A DNA stretch of 20,872 nt. Source: WHSM01 sp050701635 (GTDB lineage Bacteria > Actinomycetota > Actinomycetes > Mycobacteriales > Micromonosporaceae). Position 1 is the first letter of the stretch; every line of letters begins with the position of its first letter. The stretch is taken from NCBI GenBank assembly GCA_050701635.1, contig JBOGDF010000050.1, positions 1 to 20,872 of the forward strand, read 5' to 3'. A program made the position numbers and the translations under genes. Shown here piece by piece: positions 7,242 through 14,658 of this stretch. The notes under the pieces are model-generated. The model made no database searches and had not been told where the DNA came from. It saw only the letters and a list, made by a program, of their open reading frames with translations.

Positions 7242-8157
7242 CTTCGGGCACCCCCAGGTAGGCGTTGATCACCTTGGGGTCGCGCGCCACGTCGGCCGGC
7301 GCACCCTCCGCGATCTTCTTGCCGAACTCCAGCACCACGATCCGGTCCGTCACGCCCATCACGAGCCGCATGTCGTGCTCGATCAGCAGCACGGTCAGAC
7401 CGCGATCCCGAATCTGCTTGATCAGCTTGAGCAGATTCTCCTTCTCGATCGGGTTGAAGCCCGCGGCCGGCTCGTCCAGGCAGAGCAGCTTCGGCTCGGT
7501 GGCCATCGCCCGGGCGATCTCCAGCCGCCGCTGGTAGCCGTACGGCAGGTTGCGGGCCAGCTCACCAGCCCGGTCCGCCACGCCGACGAAGCGGAGCAGG
7601 TCCATCGCCTTGTCGTACGCCGCCCGCTCCTCGAGTGCGTAGCGGGAGATCCCGAAGATCTTCGCGCTGCCGCGCTTGAGCTGCTGCCAGAGCCGCAGCG
7701 GACCCGCTGTTGCGGTGACCTCGGTCAGCTCGTCTTCCTTGGCGCGTACCCGGTACGTGCGGAACAACGTACCGACCACGCTGGTCTTGTGCCGGGAGTC
7801 GGTGCCGACCAGCACGTTCTCCAGCGCCGTCATCTCCGGGAACAGCCGTACGTTCTGGAAGGTACGCGCGATCCCCATCCGGGTGATCTGGTGCTTCTTT
7901 CGACCGGCCACCTTGACGCCGTCGAAGTTGATCGTGCCCGAGGTCGGTTTGTACACCCCGGTCATCGCGTTGAAGCAGGTGGTCTTCCCGGCTCCGTTGG
8001 GTCCGATCAGACCGAGGATCTCGCCCTCGTACAGCGTGAAGTTGACCTTGTCCAGCGCCACCACACCGCCGAACCGCAGCGTGACGTCCTGGACCTCGAG
8101 CACCGCCCGGCCGTTGGTGGTCACCGGAGAACCTGTCGGCTCGCTCTGCTCAGCCAC
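7231..8157 (-). CDS. livG: branched-chain amino acid ABC transporter, ATP-binding protein LivG
   Basis: A 308-residue ABC ATPase. It has Walker A GPNGAGKT, then GVYKPTSGTI, ITRMGIARTFQNVRLFPEMT (typical LivG), the signature region NLPYGYQRRLEIARA and Walker B LLCLDEP, followed by AAGFNP and the switch histidine in LLIEHDM. It is longer than E. coli LivG (about 255) because of a roughly 40-residue insertion after VLVGTD, containing LFRTYRVRAKEDE and LRLWQQLKRGSAK. I chose the GTG at 8157, which overlaps the livM stop by eight bases and has GGAGG nine bases upstream. The longer frame to 8202 would add an arginine-rich stretch inside livM. Confidence 0.95.
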   Translation of the reverse strand: MAEQSEPTGSPVTTNGRAVLEVQDVTLRFGGVVALDKVNFTLYEGEILGLIGPNGAGKTTCFNAMTGVYKPTSGTINFDGVKVAGRKKHQITRMGIARTFQNVRLFPEMTALENVLVGTDSRHKTSVVGTLFRTYRVRAKEDELTEVTATAGPLRLWQQLKRGSAKIFGISRYALEERAAYDKAMDLLRFVGVADRAGELARNLPYGYQRRLEIARAMATEPKLLCLDEPAAGFNPIEKENLLKLIKQIRDRGLTVLLIEHDMRLVMGVTDRIVVLEFGKKIAEGAPADVARDPKVINAYLGVPEDAA

Positions 8158-9316
8158 TGACCCCCACCTCCTGCGCTTCCTTCTTCCGGTCGGCGAACTC
8201 ACGTACCCGGCGTCGGCTCGGGATCAGGCCCTGCGGTCGCAGGATCATCACCACGATCAGCGCCACCGCGAACGCGAACGGCCGCCAGCCCTCGAACTCG
8301 CGGAACCGCTCCGGCAGGTACGTCAACAAGATCGCTCCCACGGTGACGCCGAGCATGTTGCCGGACCCGCCGAGCACCACCATCGCGACGAACAGGATCG
8401 ACAGCGTCACGTTGAAGCTTCCCGGGTCGATGAAGCCGAGCCGGCTGGCGTGCATCATCCCGGCGAAGCCGCCGAGCGCGGCGCCCATCGCGAACGCCCA
8501 CAGCTTGAACTTGAACGCCGGCACGCCCATCACGGCCGCGGCGTCCTCGTCCTCACGGATCGCTACCCAGGAACGGCCCACCCGGCTGTGCTCCAGCCGG
8601 CGTACCCCGACCACCAGGATGATTAGGATCACCAAGATCAGCCAGTACCAGTATTTGATATCGAGCACGCCGAAGATCCGGGTGCCGTCGGGGAAGGCCC
8701 CCGGCGGCTTCGGGATGTTGGAGACCCCGTGCGGGCCGCCGGTGAACGTCGAGTTCCTGGCGATGATGCGGATGATCTCGCCGAAGCCCAGCGTCACGAT
8801 CGCCAGGTAGTCGCCGCGCAGCCGCAGCGTGGGCCAGCCCAGGATCACCCCCGAGATCATCGTTAACATCATCGCGAGCGGTATGCACGCCGCCCACGCC
8901 ACCGACCAGCCCTGGGAGAGGCCGAACTCCTGCTGGATCCACTTGGTGACGTACGAGCTCGGCGACCCGAACAGCGCCACCGAATAGGCGCCCACCGCGA
9001 AGAAGCCGACGTAGCCGAGGTCCAACAGCCCCGCGAGCCCGACCACGATGTTCAGCCCGATCGCGATGATCACGCTGACCGCGCAGGCGAACAGCACGCT
9101 GGACCAGTCCGAACCACCTCCCTCGCCGACGTCGGTCCGGATGATCGCGAACGGATAGTGCTGTATCAGTGGCAGGGAGAACAGCACCGCGACCACCGCC
9201 AGCACGGCGAGCAGGCGGGTCCAGCCGGGCAGCGCCGACCAGCGCTCACGCATCAGGTGCATGTAGTGGGCGCGAGCCCGGTCGAGGCCGCGCAGCGCGC
9301 TCGGGAATCCCGCCAT
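8150..9316 (-). CDS. livM: branched-chain amino acid ABC transporter, permease LivM
   Basis: A 388-residue inner-membrane permease with about ten hydrophobic segments. Family landmarks are GLNIVVGLAGLLDLGYVGFFAVGAY, LRLRGDYLAIVTLGFGEIIRI and the coupling-loop segment GRSWVAIREDEDAAAVMG, which contacts the ATPases. FAMGAALGGFAGMMHASRLG and VVLGGSGNMLG follow, as in LivM. The N-terminus carries about 50 mostly polar, arginine-rich residues before the first membrane segment. The start is set at the ATG at 9316, which shares one base with the livH stop (TGATG). Confidence 0.94.
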   Translation of the reverse strand: MAGFPSALRGLDRARAHYMHLMRERWSALPGWTRLLAVLAVVAVLFSLPLIQHYPFAIIRTDVGEGGGSDWSSVLFACAVSVIIAIGLNIVVGLAGLLDLGYVGFFAVGAYSVALFGSPSSYVTKWIQQEFGLSQGWSVAWAACIPLAMMLTMISGVILGWPTLRLRGDYLAIVTLGFGEIIRIIARNSTFTGGPHGVSNIPKPPGAFPDGTRIFGVLDIKYWYWLILVILIILVVGVRRLEHSRVGRSWVAIREDEDAAAVMGVPAFKFKLWAFAMGAALGGFAGMMHASRLGFIDPGSFNVTLSILFVAMVVLGGSGNMLGVTVGAILLTYLPERFREFEGWRPFAFAVALIVVMILRPQGLIPSRRRVREFADRKKEAQEVGVSG

Positions 9317-10284
9317 CACGCACGCGCCTTTCCGAGCGACTCGCCGAGGATGCCGGTAGGCCGGAACATCAGCACGACCACCAGCACGATGAACGCGGTG
9401 ACGTCCTCCCACTTCGACTGGAACAGCGCGGAGGAGTACACCTCGACCAGCCCGAGGGCGAGGCCGCCGAGCAGCGCGCCCCGGATGTTGCCGATGCCGC
9501 CGAGCACCGCGGCGGTGAAGGCCTTCAGCCCGATGATGAATCCGATGTCGAAGCTGGTGATGTTGAAGTTCATGGTGAACAGCAGCCCCGCGACCCCGGC
9601 GAGCGCGCCGCCGATCGTGAAGATCAACATGATCACCCGGTTCTTGTTGACGCCCATCAGCGCCGAGGTGTCCGGATCCTGCGCCACCGCACGCACGCCG
9701 CGGCCCAGCCGAGTGCGGTTGATGAACTGGTCCAGCACCAACATCATCAGCAGCGCGGCGCCAACGATGATCAGGTCGAGGTTCGAGATCTCGGTGTCAC
9801 CGATCCGGATCAGCACCTCGCGCGGCACCAGGGTCGGCAGGTTCACTGTCGCGCGCCCGAAGGGCGGACCGAAGATGCGGGCCAGTACGAAGCCGAAGAT
9901 CTCCATCAGCGCGAGTGAGAACCCGATAGCGGTGATCAGGAAGATCAGGCTGGGTGCGTTGCGTCTGCGCAGTGGCCGGTACGCGATCCGTTCGATCACC
10001 AGCGCGGTGGTCCCGGAGGCGAGCGCGGCGGCGATCACCGCCACGAGCACGAAGACCAGCACCATCCAGGTACCGGCGTCGGCATCGGTCGCGCCCAACA
10101 CCGTGTAGGTGCCCAGGACGGTCCAGGTGCCGACCATGAATACTTCGGAGTGGGCGAAGTTGATCAGCTTCAACACGCCGTACACCAGGGTGTAGCCCAG
10201 TGCCACCAGCGCGTAGATCGAACCCTTGCCGAGCCCGTTGACGGTGTGTTCGCCGAACTGCTCAATGAGGTTTTGGATGTTCAC
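9316..10284 (-). CDS. livH: branched-chain amino acid ABC transporter, permease LivH
   Basis: A 322-residue membrane permease partnered with LivM. Landmarks are GLGKGSIYALVALGYTLVYG, LINFAHSEVFMVG, the RTRLGRGVRAVAQDPDTSALMG coupling loop, and GLKAFTAAVLGGIGNIRGALLGGLALG near the C-terminus. The GTG at 10284 is chosen because GGAG stands five bases upstream and the protein then begins MNIQNLIEQ. A longer frame to 10332 runs through the intergenic hairpin and is unlikely. It follows livK after a 69-base gap, the only sizeable gap in the operon. Confidence 0.95.
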   Translation of the reverse strand: MNIQNLIEQFGEHTVNGLGKGSIYALVALGYTLVYGVLKLINFAHSEVFMVGTWTVLGTYTVLGATDADAGTWMVLVFVLVAVIAAALASGTTALVIERIAYRPLRRRNAPSLIFLITAIGFSLALMEIFGFVLARIFGPPFGRATVNLPTLVPREVLIRIGDTEISNLDLIIVGAALLMMLVLDQFINRTRLGRGVRAVAQDPDTSALMGVNKNRVIMLIFTIGGALAGVAGLLFTMNFNITSFDIGFIIGLKAFTAAVLGGIGNIRGALLGGLALGLVEVYSSALFQSKWEDVTAFIVLVVVLMFRPTGILGESLGKARA

Positions 10285-10301
10285 AGAGGCTCCATCGCAG
10301 G

Positions 10302-10334
10302 CGGTGCGGCCGAGGACGCGCCCCGGCCGCACCG
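10302..10334 (-). terminator. stem-loop between livK and livH (attenuator or mRNA stabiliser)
   Basis: A perfect 11-bp inverted repeat, 10302-10312 with 10324-10334, has an 11-base loop. It begins 19 bases after the livK stop and ends 17 bases before the livH start. No T-tract follows, so partial termination or protection of the livK message is more likely than full termination. Confidence 0.65.
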
Positions 10335-10353
10335 ATACTGAGGTCTGGTCAAC

Positions 10354-11508
10354 TTACTTGAGAGCAATCTCCTCGTCGGGAGCCAGGCTCCCGCCCTCGA
10401 TGACGTACGACCAGACGACAACGCTGGACTCGTCCACGTCGCCCTTGTCGTCGAACTTCAGGTGCTTGGTCGCACCCTCCTTGTCGTACGCGTCGACGAA
10501 CTTCTCGACCTTGGGACGAGTCGTGTTGCCCGCCTTGATGGCGTCAAGGAAGATGTTCATCGCGTCGAAGCCCTCGGCCGCGTACGCGCCCGGAGCCTCG
10601 CCGTACTCGGCCTCGTAGTCGTCCTTGAACGAACCAGCCGCCTCACTACCCGGCAGACACGGGCAGGTGATGATGGCACCCTCGGCCTGCGCACCCGCGG
10701 CCTTCGGGAAGTCGGCACCGTACAGACCGTCGCCACCGAGGAACGGGATGGTGACGCCAGCCGCACGCAGCTGCTTCAGGAACGGACCCGCCTCACGGGC
10801 GTACCCGAGGTAGACCACCGCGTCCGCCTTGGAGCTCTTCACCTTCGAGACCGTCGAGGAGAAGTTGGTCTGCTTCTCCTGCACCTGGTCGCGCCCGGCA
10901 ACTATCTTGCCGGCCTTCTCCACCACGGTGTCGGCAAGCGGCTTGCCGTAGGTGGTGCCGTCGTCAACGACGAACAGCTTCTTCGCCTCGAGCGTGTTGG
11001 TCGCGTAGATAGCGATCGCGGCGCCCTGAGTGGCGTCGTGGCCGACCACGCGGTGGAAGTTCGACACCGGGTTCTCAGTGGTGAGCGCCGTGGCGGTGGC
11101 GGACTGGCTGACCATGGTGACGCCAGCCTCTTCGAAGGTCTTCTTGGTGCCCTCGGTCTCACCCGAGAACGCACCACCGATAACGCCGATGAACTTCTTG
11201 TCGGTCGCGATCTGGGTGGCCAACGGAGCGGCCTTGGCCGGGTCGCCCTCGCTGTCGAACTCCTTCAACGTGACCTTGCAGTCCTTGTTCTTCGCCAGGA
11301 ACTGCTTCAACGCCAGCTTCGCGCCGTTGAACGACGGAAGCACGATGCTAGCGTTGCCGCCGCTCAGCGCCCCCATGAACCCGATGGTGCCTTCGCACTT
11401 GCCAGCCTCTCCACCACCAGTATCTGCCGTACCACAGGCAGCGGTCGATGCGGCAAGTGCCAGCGACAGCACCACGCCGCCGAGCACTCGTATCGTGTGT
11501 TTCTTCAA
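10354..11508 (-). CDS. livK: branched-chain amino acid ABC transporter, substrate-binding lipoprotein
   Basis: A 384-residue type I periplasmic-binding-like protein. The N-terminus (KKHTIR, then a hydrophobic stretch ending ASTAAC) is a lipoprotein signal with the acylated cysteine near residue 25; the residue at -3 is Thr, so the lipobox is imperfect. The mature part has IGFMGALSGGNASI, GVIGGAFSGET, MVSQSATAT, FHRVVGHDATQG, VVDDGTTYGK, VVYLGYAREAGPFLKQL and AAEGFDAMNIF, all typical of the LivK/Leu-Ile-Val family. Ligand specificity cannot be read from sequence. The TTG at 11508 is chosen because GGAGGAGG precedes it by nine bases; the in-frame ATG at 11541 lies upstream of that site. It is the first gene of the operon, as expected for the most abundant component. 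Confidence 0.93.
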   Translation of the reverse strand: MKKHTIRVLGGVVLSLALAASTAACGTADTGGGEAGKCEGTIGFMGALSGGNASIVLPSFNGAKLALKQFLAKNKDCKVTLKEFDSEGDPAKAAPLATQIATDKKFIGVIGGAFSGETEGTKKTFEEAGVTMVSQSATATALTTENPVSNFHRVVGHDATQGAAIAIYATNTLEAKKLFVVDDGTTYGKPLADTVVEKAGKIVAGRDQVQEKQTNFSSTVSKVKSSKADAVVYLGYAREAGPFLKQLRAAGVTIPFLGGDGLYGADFPKAAGAQAEGAIITCPCLPGSEAAGSFKDDYEAEYGEAPGAYAAEGFDAMNIFLDAIKAGNTTRPKVEKFVDAYDKEGATKHLKFDDKGDVDESSVVVWSYVIEGGSLAPDEEIALK

Positions 11509-11517
11509 GGCTCTGTG

Positions 11518-11525
11518 CCTCCTCC
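11518..11525 (-). promoter_or_regulatory. ribosome binding site that fixes the livK TTG start
   Basis: GGAGGAGG stands nine bases before TTG AAG AAA. Just upstream, TCCATC and GATGGA (11523-11536, two-base centre) form a short dyad that overlaps this site. A two-base loop is too tight for a simple hairpin. Confidence 0.6.
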
Positions 11526-11689
11526 ATCCCGATGGAACCATGGCGCGCCTACGGCTGCGGGCAGAACGAACGCGATCGAGCACCAGACGACCGGCCCAAC
11601 ACTTCGCAGCCTGTGGCGCGGGACACTACCCGACCCTGAACCAGTCCCGGAACCACCTCCAGGGCCATACTCAGCGTGAGATCGAACTG

Positions 11690-12316
11690 TTATTTAGCTG
11701 TGTCGTCCGGATTGGATTTCTGAGGGTCCGAGCGCGGGCCTTCCACCACAATCCGTTCTGCCACGTCACGCATTGTCATACGGTGGTCCATTGCGTTTCG
11801 CTGGATCCAGCGGAACGCCTCGGGTTCCGACATCCCATAATCGCTCATCAGTACGCCCTTGGCGCGTTCAACCGCCTTACGGGTCTCCAACCGATCGGTC
11901 AGATCGGCCACTTCGGACTCCAGGGCGGACAACTCCGCGAACCGGGACATCGCGATCTCGATCGCCGGCACCAGATCGCTCTTCTGGAACGGCTTGACCA
12001 GGTACGCCATCGCCCCGGCGGCCCGAGCGCGCTCCACGAGATCCCGCTGGCTGAACGCGGTCAGGATCACCACCGGCGCCAACCGGCTGCCGGCGATCCG
12101 CTCCGCCGCCGCGATGCCATCCATGATCGGCATCTTGATGTCCAGGATCACCAGGTCCGGCTTGGTCTCCTCGGCGAGCCGTACGGCGGTCTCGCCGTCA
12201 CCCGCCTCGCCCACCACCACGTACCCTTCCTCGCCCAACATTTCGGCGAGATCGAGACGGATCAGGGCCTCATCCTCAGCGATGAGAACCCGACGAGGCT
12301 GTCCCTCGGCGGCCAC
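11690..12316 (-). CDS. pdtaR: ANTAR-domain response regulator (PdtaR type)
   Basis: A 208-residue two-domain regulator. The receiver domain spans about residues 9-125, with acidic residues E14/D15, phospho-acceptor D59 (in LVILDIKMP), T86 and K108. The ANTAR RNA-binding domain spans about 138-193 (DRLETRKAVERAKGVLM, MSEPEAFRWIQRNAM, TMRDVAERI). Such proteins, when phosphorylated, bind paired hexaloop hairpins in nascent RNA and prevent termination. M. tuberculosis PdtaR works with the kinase PdtaS, which is not in this window. I chose the GTG at 12316 because GGAGG (12322-12326) is five bases upstream; the nearby GTG at 12322 overlaps that site. It lies directly upstream of the liv operon on the same strand with a 181-base gap, and diverges from tRNA-Leu. 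Confidence 0.93.
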   Translation of the reverse strand: MAAEGQPRRVLIAEDEALIRLDLAEMLGEEGYVVVGEAGDGETAVRLAEETKPDLVILDIKMPIMDGIAAAERIAGSRLAPVVILTAFSQRDLVERARAAGAMAYLVKPFQKSDLVPAIEIAMSRFAELSALESEVADLTDRLETRKAVERAKGVLMSDYGMSEPEAFRWIQRNAMDHRMTMRDVAERIVVEGPRSDPQKSNPDDTAK

Positions 12317-12412
12317 CGACACCTCCTGCACCTGGTCCCCGACTCGAATCCGGCACGCCGGCACCACCTGGCCGACCCCACCGAAGCGTAGTCGGTACGC
12401 TAGGACACGCTC

Positions 12413-12495
12413 GCCGGGATGGTGGAACGGCATACACGGACGCCTCAAAAGCGTCTGCCCGAGAGGGCTTGCGGGTTCGAATCCCGCTCCCGGCA
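12413..12495 (+). tRNA. tRNA-Leu (anticodon CAA)
   Basis: The 83 bases fold as a class II tRNA. The acceptor stem GCCGGGA (12413-12419) pairs with TCCCGGC (12488-12494), with discriminator A at 12495. The anticodon stem is GACGC/GCGTC around loop CTCAAAA, with anticodon CAA at 12446-12448, so it reads UUG. The long variable arm is GCCC-GAGA-GGGC, and the T arm is GCGGG TTCGAAT CCCGC. The next bases are CCC, so the CCA tail is not encoded. It diverges from pdtaR and ends eight bases before the stop of a minus-strand gene, with no clear terminator between. Confidence 0.95.
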
Positions 12496-12503
12496 CCCCA
12501 CTT

Positions 12504-12758
12504 TCAGCCGTACCAGTAGTCGGTCGGATATCGCGACGGCGTACCGGCCATGGCCTTTCGGGGCCGGGGCGCGGGCGATGGTGGCGGCGGTGGCTCGTGG
12601 TGCATCACCGCGGCGAGTTGGGCCACCTCGGCATACAGCCGTTCCATGCCGGGCGGCTGCGAGCGAGAGCCACGGGCAACGGTCTCCGCGATCGCGACCA
12701 GCTCATCGACCCGCCTGCGCAGCTCGGCGAGGTCGTACGAATCGGGTGTGACTGGCAT
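12504..12758 (-). CDS. small hypothetical protein with proline-rich tail
   Basis: An 84-residue protein that I do not recognise. The first half (DLAELRRRVDELVAIAETVA and MERLYAEVAQLAAVM) is helical, possibly coiled-coil. The second half is proline-rich (EPPPPPSPAPRPRK) and ends PSRYPTDYWYG. No cysteine, signal peptide or membrane segment is seen. The ATG at 12758 is well supported by AGGAGGTGA six bases upstream, and that site overlaps the stop of the preceding gene, so the two are translationally linked. Codon third positions are GC-rich as in its neighbours. Confidence 0.7.
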   Translation of the reverse strand: MPVTPDSYDLAELRRRVDELVAIAETVARGSRSQPPGMERLYAEVAQLAAVMHHEPPPPPSPAPRPRKAMAGTPSRYPTDYWYG

Positions 12759-12764
12759 CCCGGG

Positions 12765-13010
12765 TCACCTCCTGAAGGCCCCGCTGCGTGCCGGACGTAC
12801 CGCCGCCGTGCGTGCGACCAGCGGCTCGGCCAGTGACGCGATCGGGCAGAGCATGAACGGTCTGCCGCAGCAGCACTGGTCCACCGCGCCCGGCCGCACC
12901 ACGCGGTGATGGCGGTCGAGCACCTCGGCCACGAACCGGCGCCAGGCGACCGGGTCGTCAACCACGGGCCAGGGCTCGGAATCGATCGGATCAGCACGGT
13001 AGGTACGCAT
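12765..13010 (-). CDS. small cysteine-motif hypothetical protein
   Basis: An 81-residue protein that I do not recognise. After an acidic start (MRTYRADPIDSEPWPVVDDP) comes WRRFVAEVLDRHHRVV, then a cysteine cluster QCCCGRPFMLCP (cysteines at about residues 46, 47, 48 and 55). With the nearby histidines this could bind zinc or another metal; short C-x-C-G...C segments occur in many uncharacterised small actinobacterial proteins. The ATG at 13010 is preceded by purine-rich GGAGGGAG at a somewhat long distance. The open frame continues to 13196, but that part is arginine-rich and non-coding in character. Its stop overlaps the ribosome site of the 84-residue gene downstream. It diverges from the decarboxylase gene. 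Confidence 0.65.
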   Translation of the reverse strand: MRTYRADPIDSEPWPVVDDPVAWRRFVAEVLDRHHRVVRPGAVDQCCCGRPFMLCPIASLAEPLVARTAAVRPARSGAFRR

Positions 13011-13170
13011 GCGCCCACTGCTCCCTCCTCGCCGTCGTGCGGCGACGCGCCACGGCGGGAGAGGCCGTTTCCACGGACCGGCGACCGGGGTTCGGTCCGG
13101 ACCGAGCGACTCACCGCTGATGCTACGTCCGCGGGACGGGCCGCGTACCGAAATCGGCGGGCTGCCCGCA

Positions 13171-13185
13171 TAGGTTAGGCGGATG
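13171..13185 (+). promoter_or_regulatory. candidate -10 element for a leaderless decarboxylase mRNA
   Basis: TAGGTT (13171-13176) fits TANNNT and ends six bases before the ATG at 13183. AGGCGG immediately before the ATG is too close to be a good ribosome site. The -35 region shows no clear match. Confidence 0.4.
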
Positions 13186-14631
13186 ACCGCGCACATGACC
13201 CCCGAAGAATTCCGCCGGTACGGGCACGCCGCCGTCGACTGGGTCGCCGACTACTGGGACCAGGTGCAGCGGCACCCGGTGCTGAGCCAGGTCTCCCCCG
13301 GCGAGATCGCGGGCCGGCTGCCGCAGGCGCCGCCGGCCACCGGCGAACCGTTCGACCGGGTGCTCGCCGACCTGGATTCCGTGGTGCTGCCGGGGCTCAC
13401 GCACTGGCAGCACCCGTCGTACTTCGGCTACTTCCCGGCGAACACCTCTGGGCCGTCGGTGCTCGCCGACCTGGTCACCGCGGGGCTCGGCGTACAGGGG
13501 ATGCTGTGGGCGACCAGCCCGGCGTGCACTGAGCTGGAAACCGTGATGCTGGACTGGCTGGCCGAGGCGCTGGAGCTGCCGAAGCGGTTCCGGTCGGACA
13601 CCGCCGGCGGCGGCGTGATCCAGGATTCCGCGTCGTCGGCGGCGCTGGTGGCGACGCTGGTCGCGTTGCACCGGGCCAGCGGCGGTACGTGGGGCCGGGC
13701 CGGCGTGGATCGCCGGTTCACGGTCTACACCTCTAACCAGGGGCACTCGTCGATCGAGAAGGCGGCCCGGATCGCCGGGATCGGGGACGCCCAGGTACGG
13801 CTGGTCGACGTGGATCCGGAGACGTTGGCGATGCGTACCGACAAACTGCGGGAGGCGATCGAGGCGGATCGCGCGGCGGGCGCCACACCGGCGCTGGTGG
13901 TGGCGACGATCGGCACCACCTCCACCACGGCGATCGACCCGGTGCCCGAGATCGGCGTGCTGTGCCGCGAGCTCGGCGTCTGGCTGCACATCGACGCCGC
14001 GTACGCGGGGAGCGCCGCGGTCTGCCCGGAGCTGCGCTGGACCCACGCCGGCCTCGAGTACGCCGACAGCTACTGCTTCGACCCGCACAAGTGGCTGCTC
14101 ACCGGGTTCGACTGCGACGCGTTCTGGGTGGCGGACCGGGCCGAGCTGATCCAGGCGCTCTCGGTGCTGCCGGAGTACCTGCGCAACGCCGCCACCGAGT
14201 CCGGCGCGGTGATCGACTACCGGGACTGGCAGGTGCCGCTGGGGCGCCGGATGCGCGCGCTCAAGCTGTGGTTCGTCCTCCGGTGGTACGGCGTGGAAGG
14301 GCTGCGTACGCACATCCGGCTCGGCGTCGACCTGGCGCAGCAGTTCGCCGCGTGGGTGGCGGCCGACGAGCGCTTCGAGATCGTGGCGCCGCACCCGTTC
14401 TCGCTGGTGTGCTTCCGGCTGCGGACCCGTACCGGCGAATCCGAGGCGGAGGCCGACGCGCGGAACGCGGAGCTGGTACGCCGGCTCAACGCCTCGGGTC
14501 GGCTCTACCTCACCCACACCAAGATCAGTCAGCGGTACGTGCTGCGCCTGGCGATCGGCGCTCCGAGCACCCAGCGGCAGCACGTCGAGGATGCATGGCG
14601 GGAGATCCAGCAGGCCGCGGACGAGGTGTAG
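13183..14631 (+). CDS. PLP-dependent aromatic L-amino acid decarboxylase
   Basis: A 482-residue group II decarboxylase of the DDC/TDC type. It converts an aromatic amino acid to its amine plus CO2, using pyridoxal phosphate. Landmarks are THWQHPSYFGYFPANTSGPS (about 73-92), MLWATSPACTELE, GGGVIQDSASSA, H188 (SNQGHSS, stacks on PLP), D271 (HIDAAYAGSA, bonds the pyridine nitrogen) and K303 (FDPHKWLL, Schiff base). The C-terminus keeps LVCFRLR and LYLTHTKI. The substrate (Trp, Tyr, DOPA or Phe) cannot be decided here. A second ATG at 13195 is possible. No amine or amino acid antiporter gene is adjacent, so an acid-resistance role is not indicated. Confidence 0.93.
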   Translation: MTAHMTPEEFRRYGHAAVDWVADYWDQVQRHPVLSQVSPGEIAGRLPQAPPATGEPFDRVLADLDSVVLPGLTHWQHPSYFGYFPANTSGPSVLADLVTAGLGVQGMLWATSPACTELETVMLDWLAEALELPKRFRSDTAGGGVIQDSASSAALVATLVALHRASGGTWGRAGVDRRFTVYTSNQGHSSIEKAARIAGIGDAQVRLVDVDPETLAMRTDKLREAIEADRAAGATPALVVATIGTTSTTAIDPVPEIGVLCRELGVWLHIDAAYAGSAAVCPELRWTHAGLEYADSYCFDPHKWLLTGFDCDAFWVADRAELIQALSVLPEYLRNAATESGAVIDYRDWQVPLGRRMRALKLWFVLRWYGVEGLRTHIRLGVDLAQQFAAWVAADERFEIVAPHPFSLVCFRLRTRTGESEAEADARNAELVRRLNASGRLYLTHTKISQRYVLRLAIGAPSTQRQHVEDAWREIQQAADEV

Positions 14632-14641
14632 CCGGCGCTAC
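14628..14641. terminator. weak hairpin between convergent decarboxylase and tauE genes
   Basis: GTAGC and GCTAC flank a four-base CGGC loop, starting within the decarboxylase stop region. An overlapping GGCG/CGCC pairing competes with it. The gap between the two stops is only 27 bases, so any terminator has to be this short or extend into a gene. Confidence 0.25.
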
Positions 14642-14658
14642 GCCGCCTCGGATGCGGG

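Noticed and set aside
11523..11536. TCCATC/GATGGA dyad just upstream of the livK ribosome site as an operator
   Set aside because: The centre is only two bases and the match is short. It may be chance, with no second copy nearby.
12413..12495. bldA-type regulatory tRNA-Leu
   Set aside because: The anticodon is CAA (UUG codons), not the UAA of bldA, which reads the rare UUA codon.
12419..12496. Extension of the pdtaR frame through tRNA-Leu to 12496
   Set aside because: The extra N-terminal residues translate the reverse strand of the tRNA. The good ribosome site before the GTG at 12316 gives a normal-length regulator.
13183..14631. An amino acid decarboxylase acid-resistance or amine-production cluster
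   Set aside because: No antiporter, kinase or tailoring gene is adjacent. The neighbours are two unknown small genes and a convergent exporter from another operon.
14628..14644. A solid bidirectional terminator between the decarboxylase and tauE genes
   Set aside because: The stem is only five base pairs, with a competing fold and no T-tract, so it is listed only as a weak candidate.
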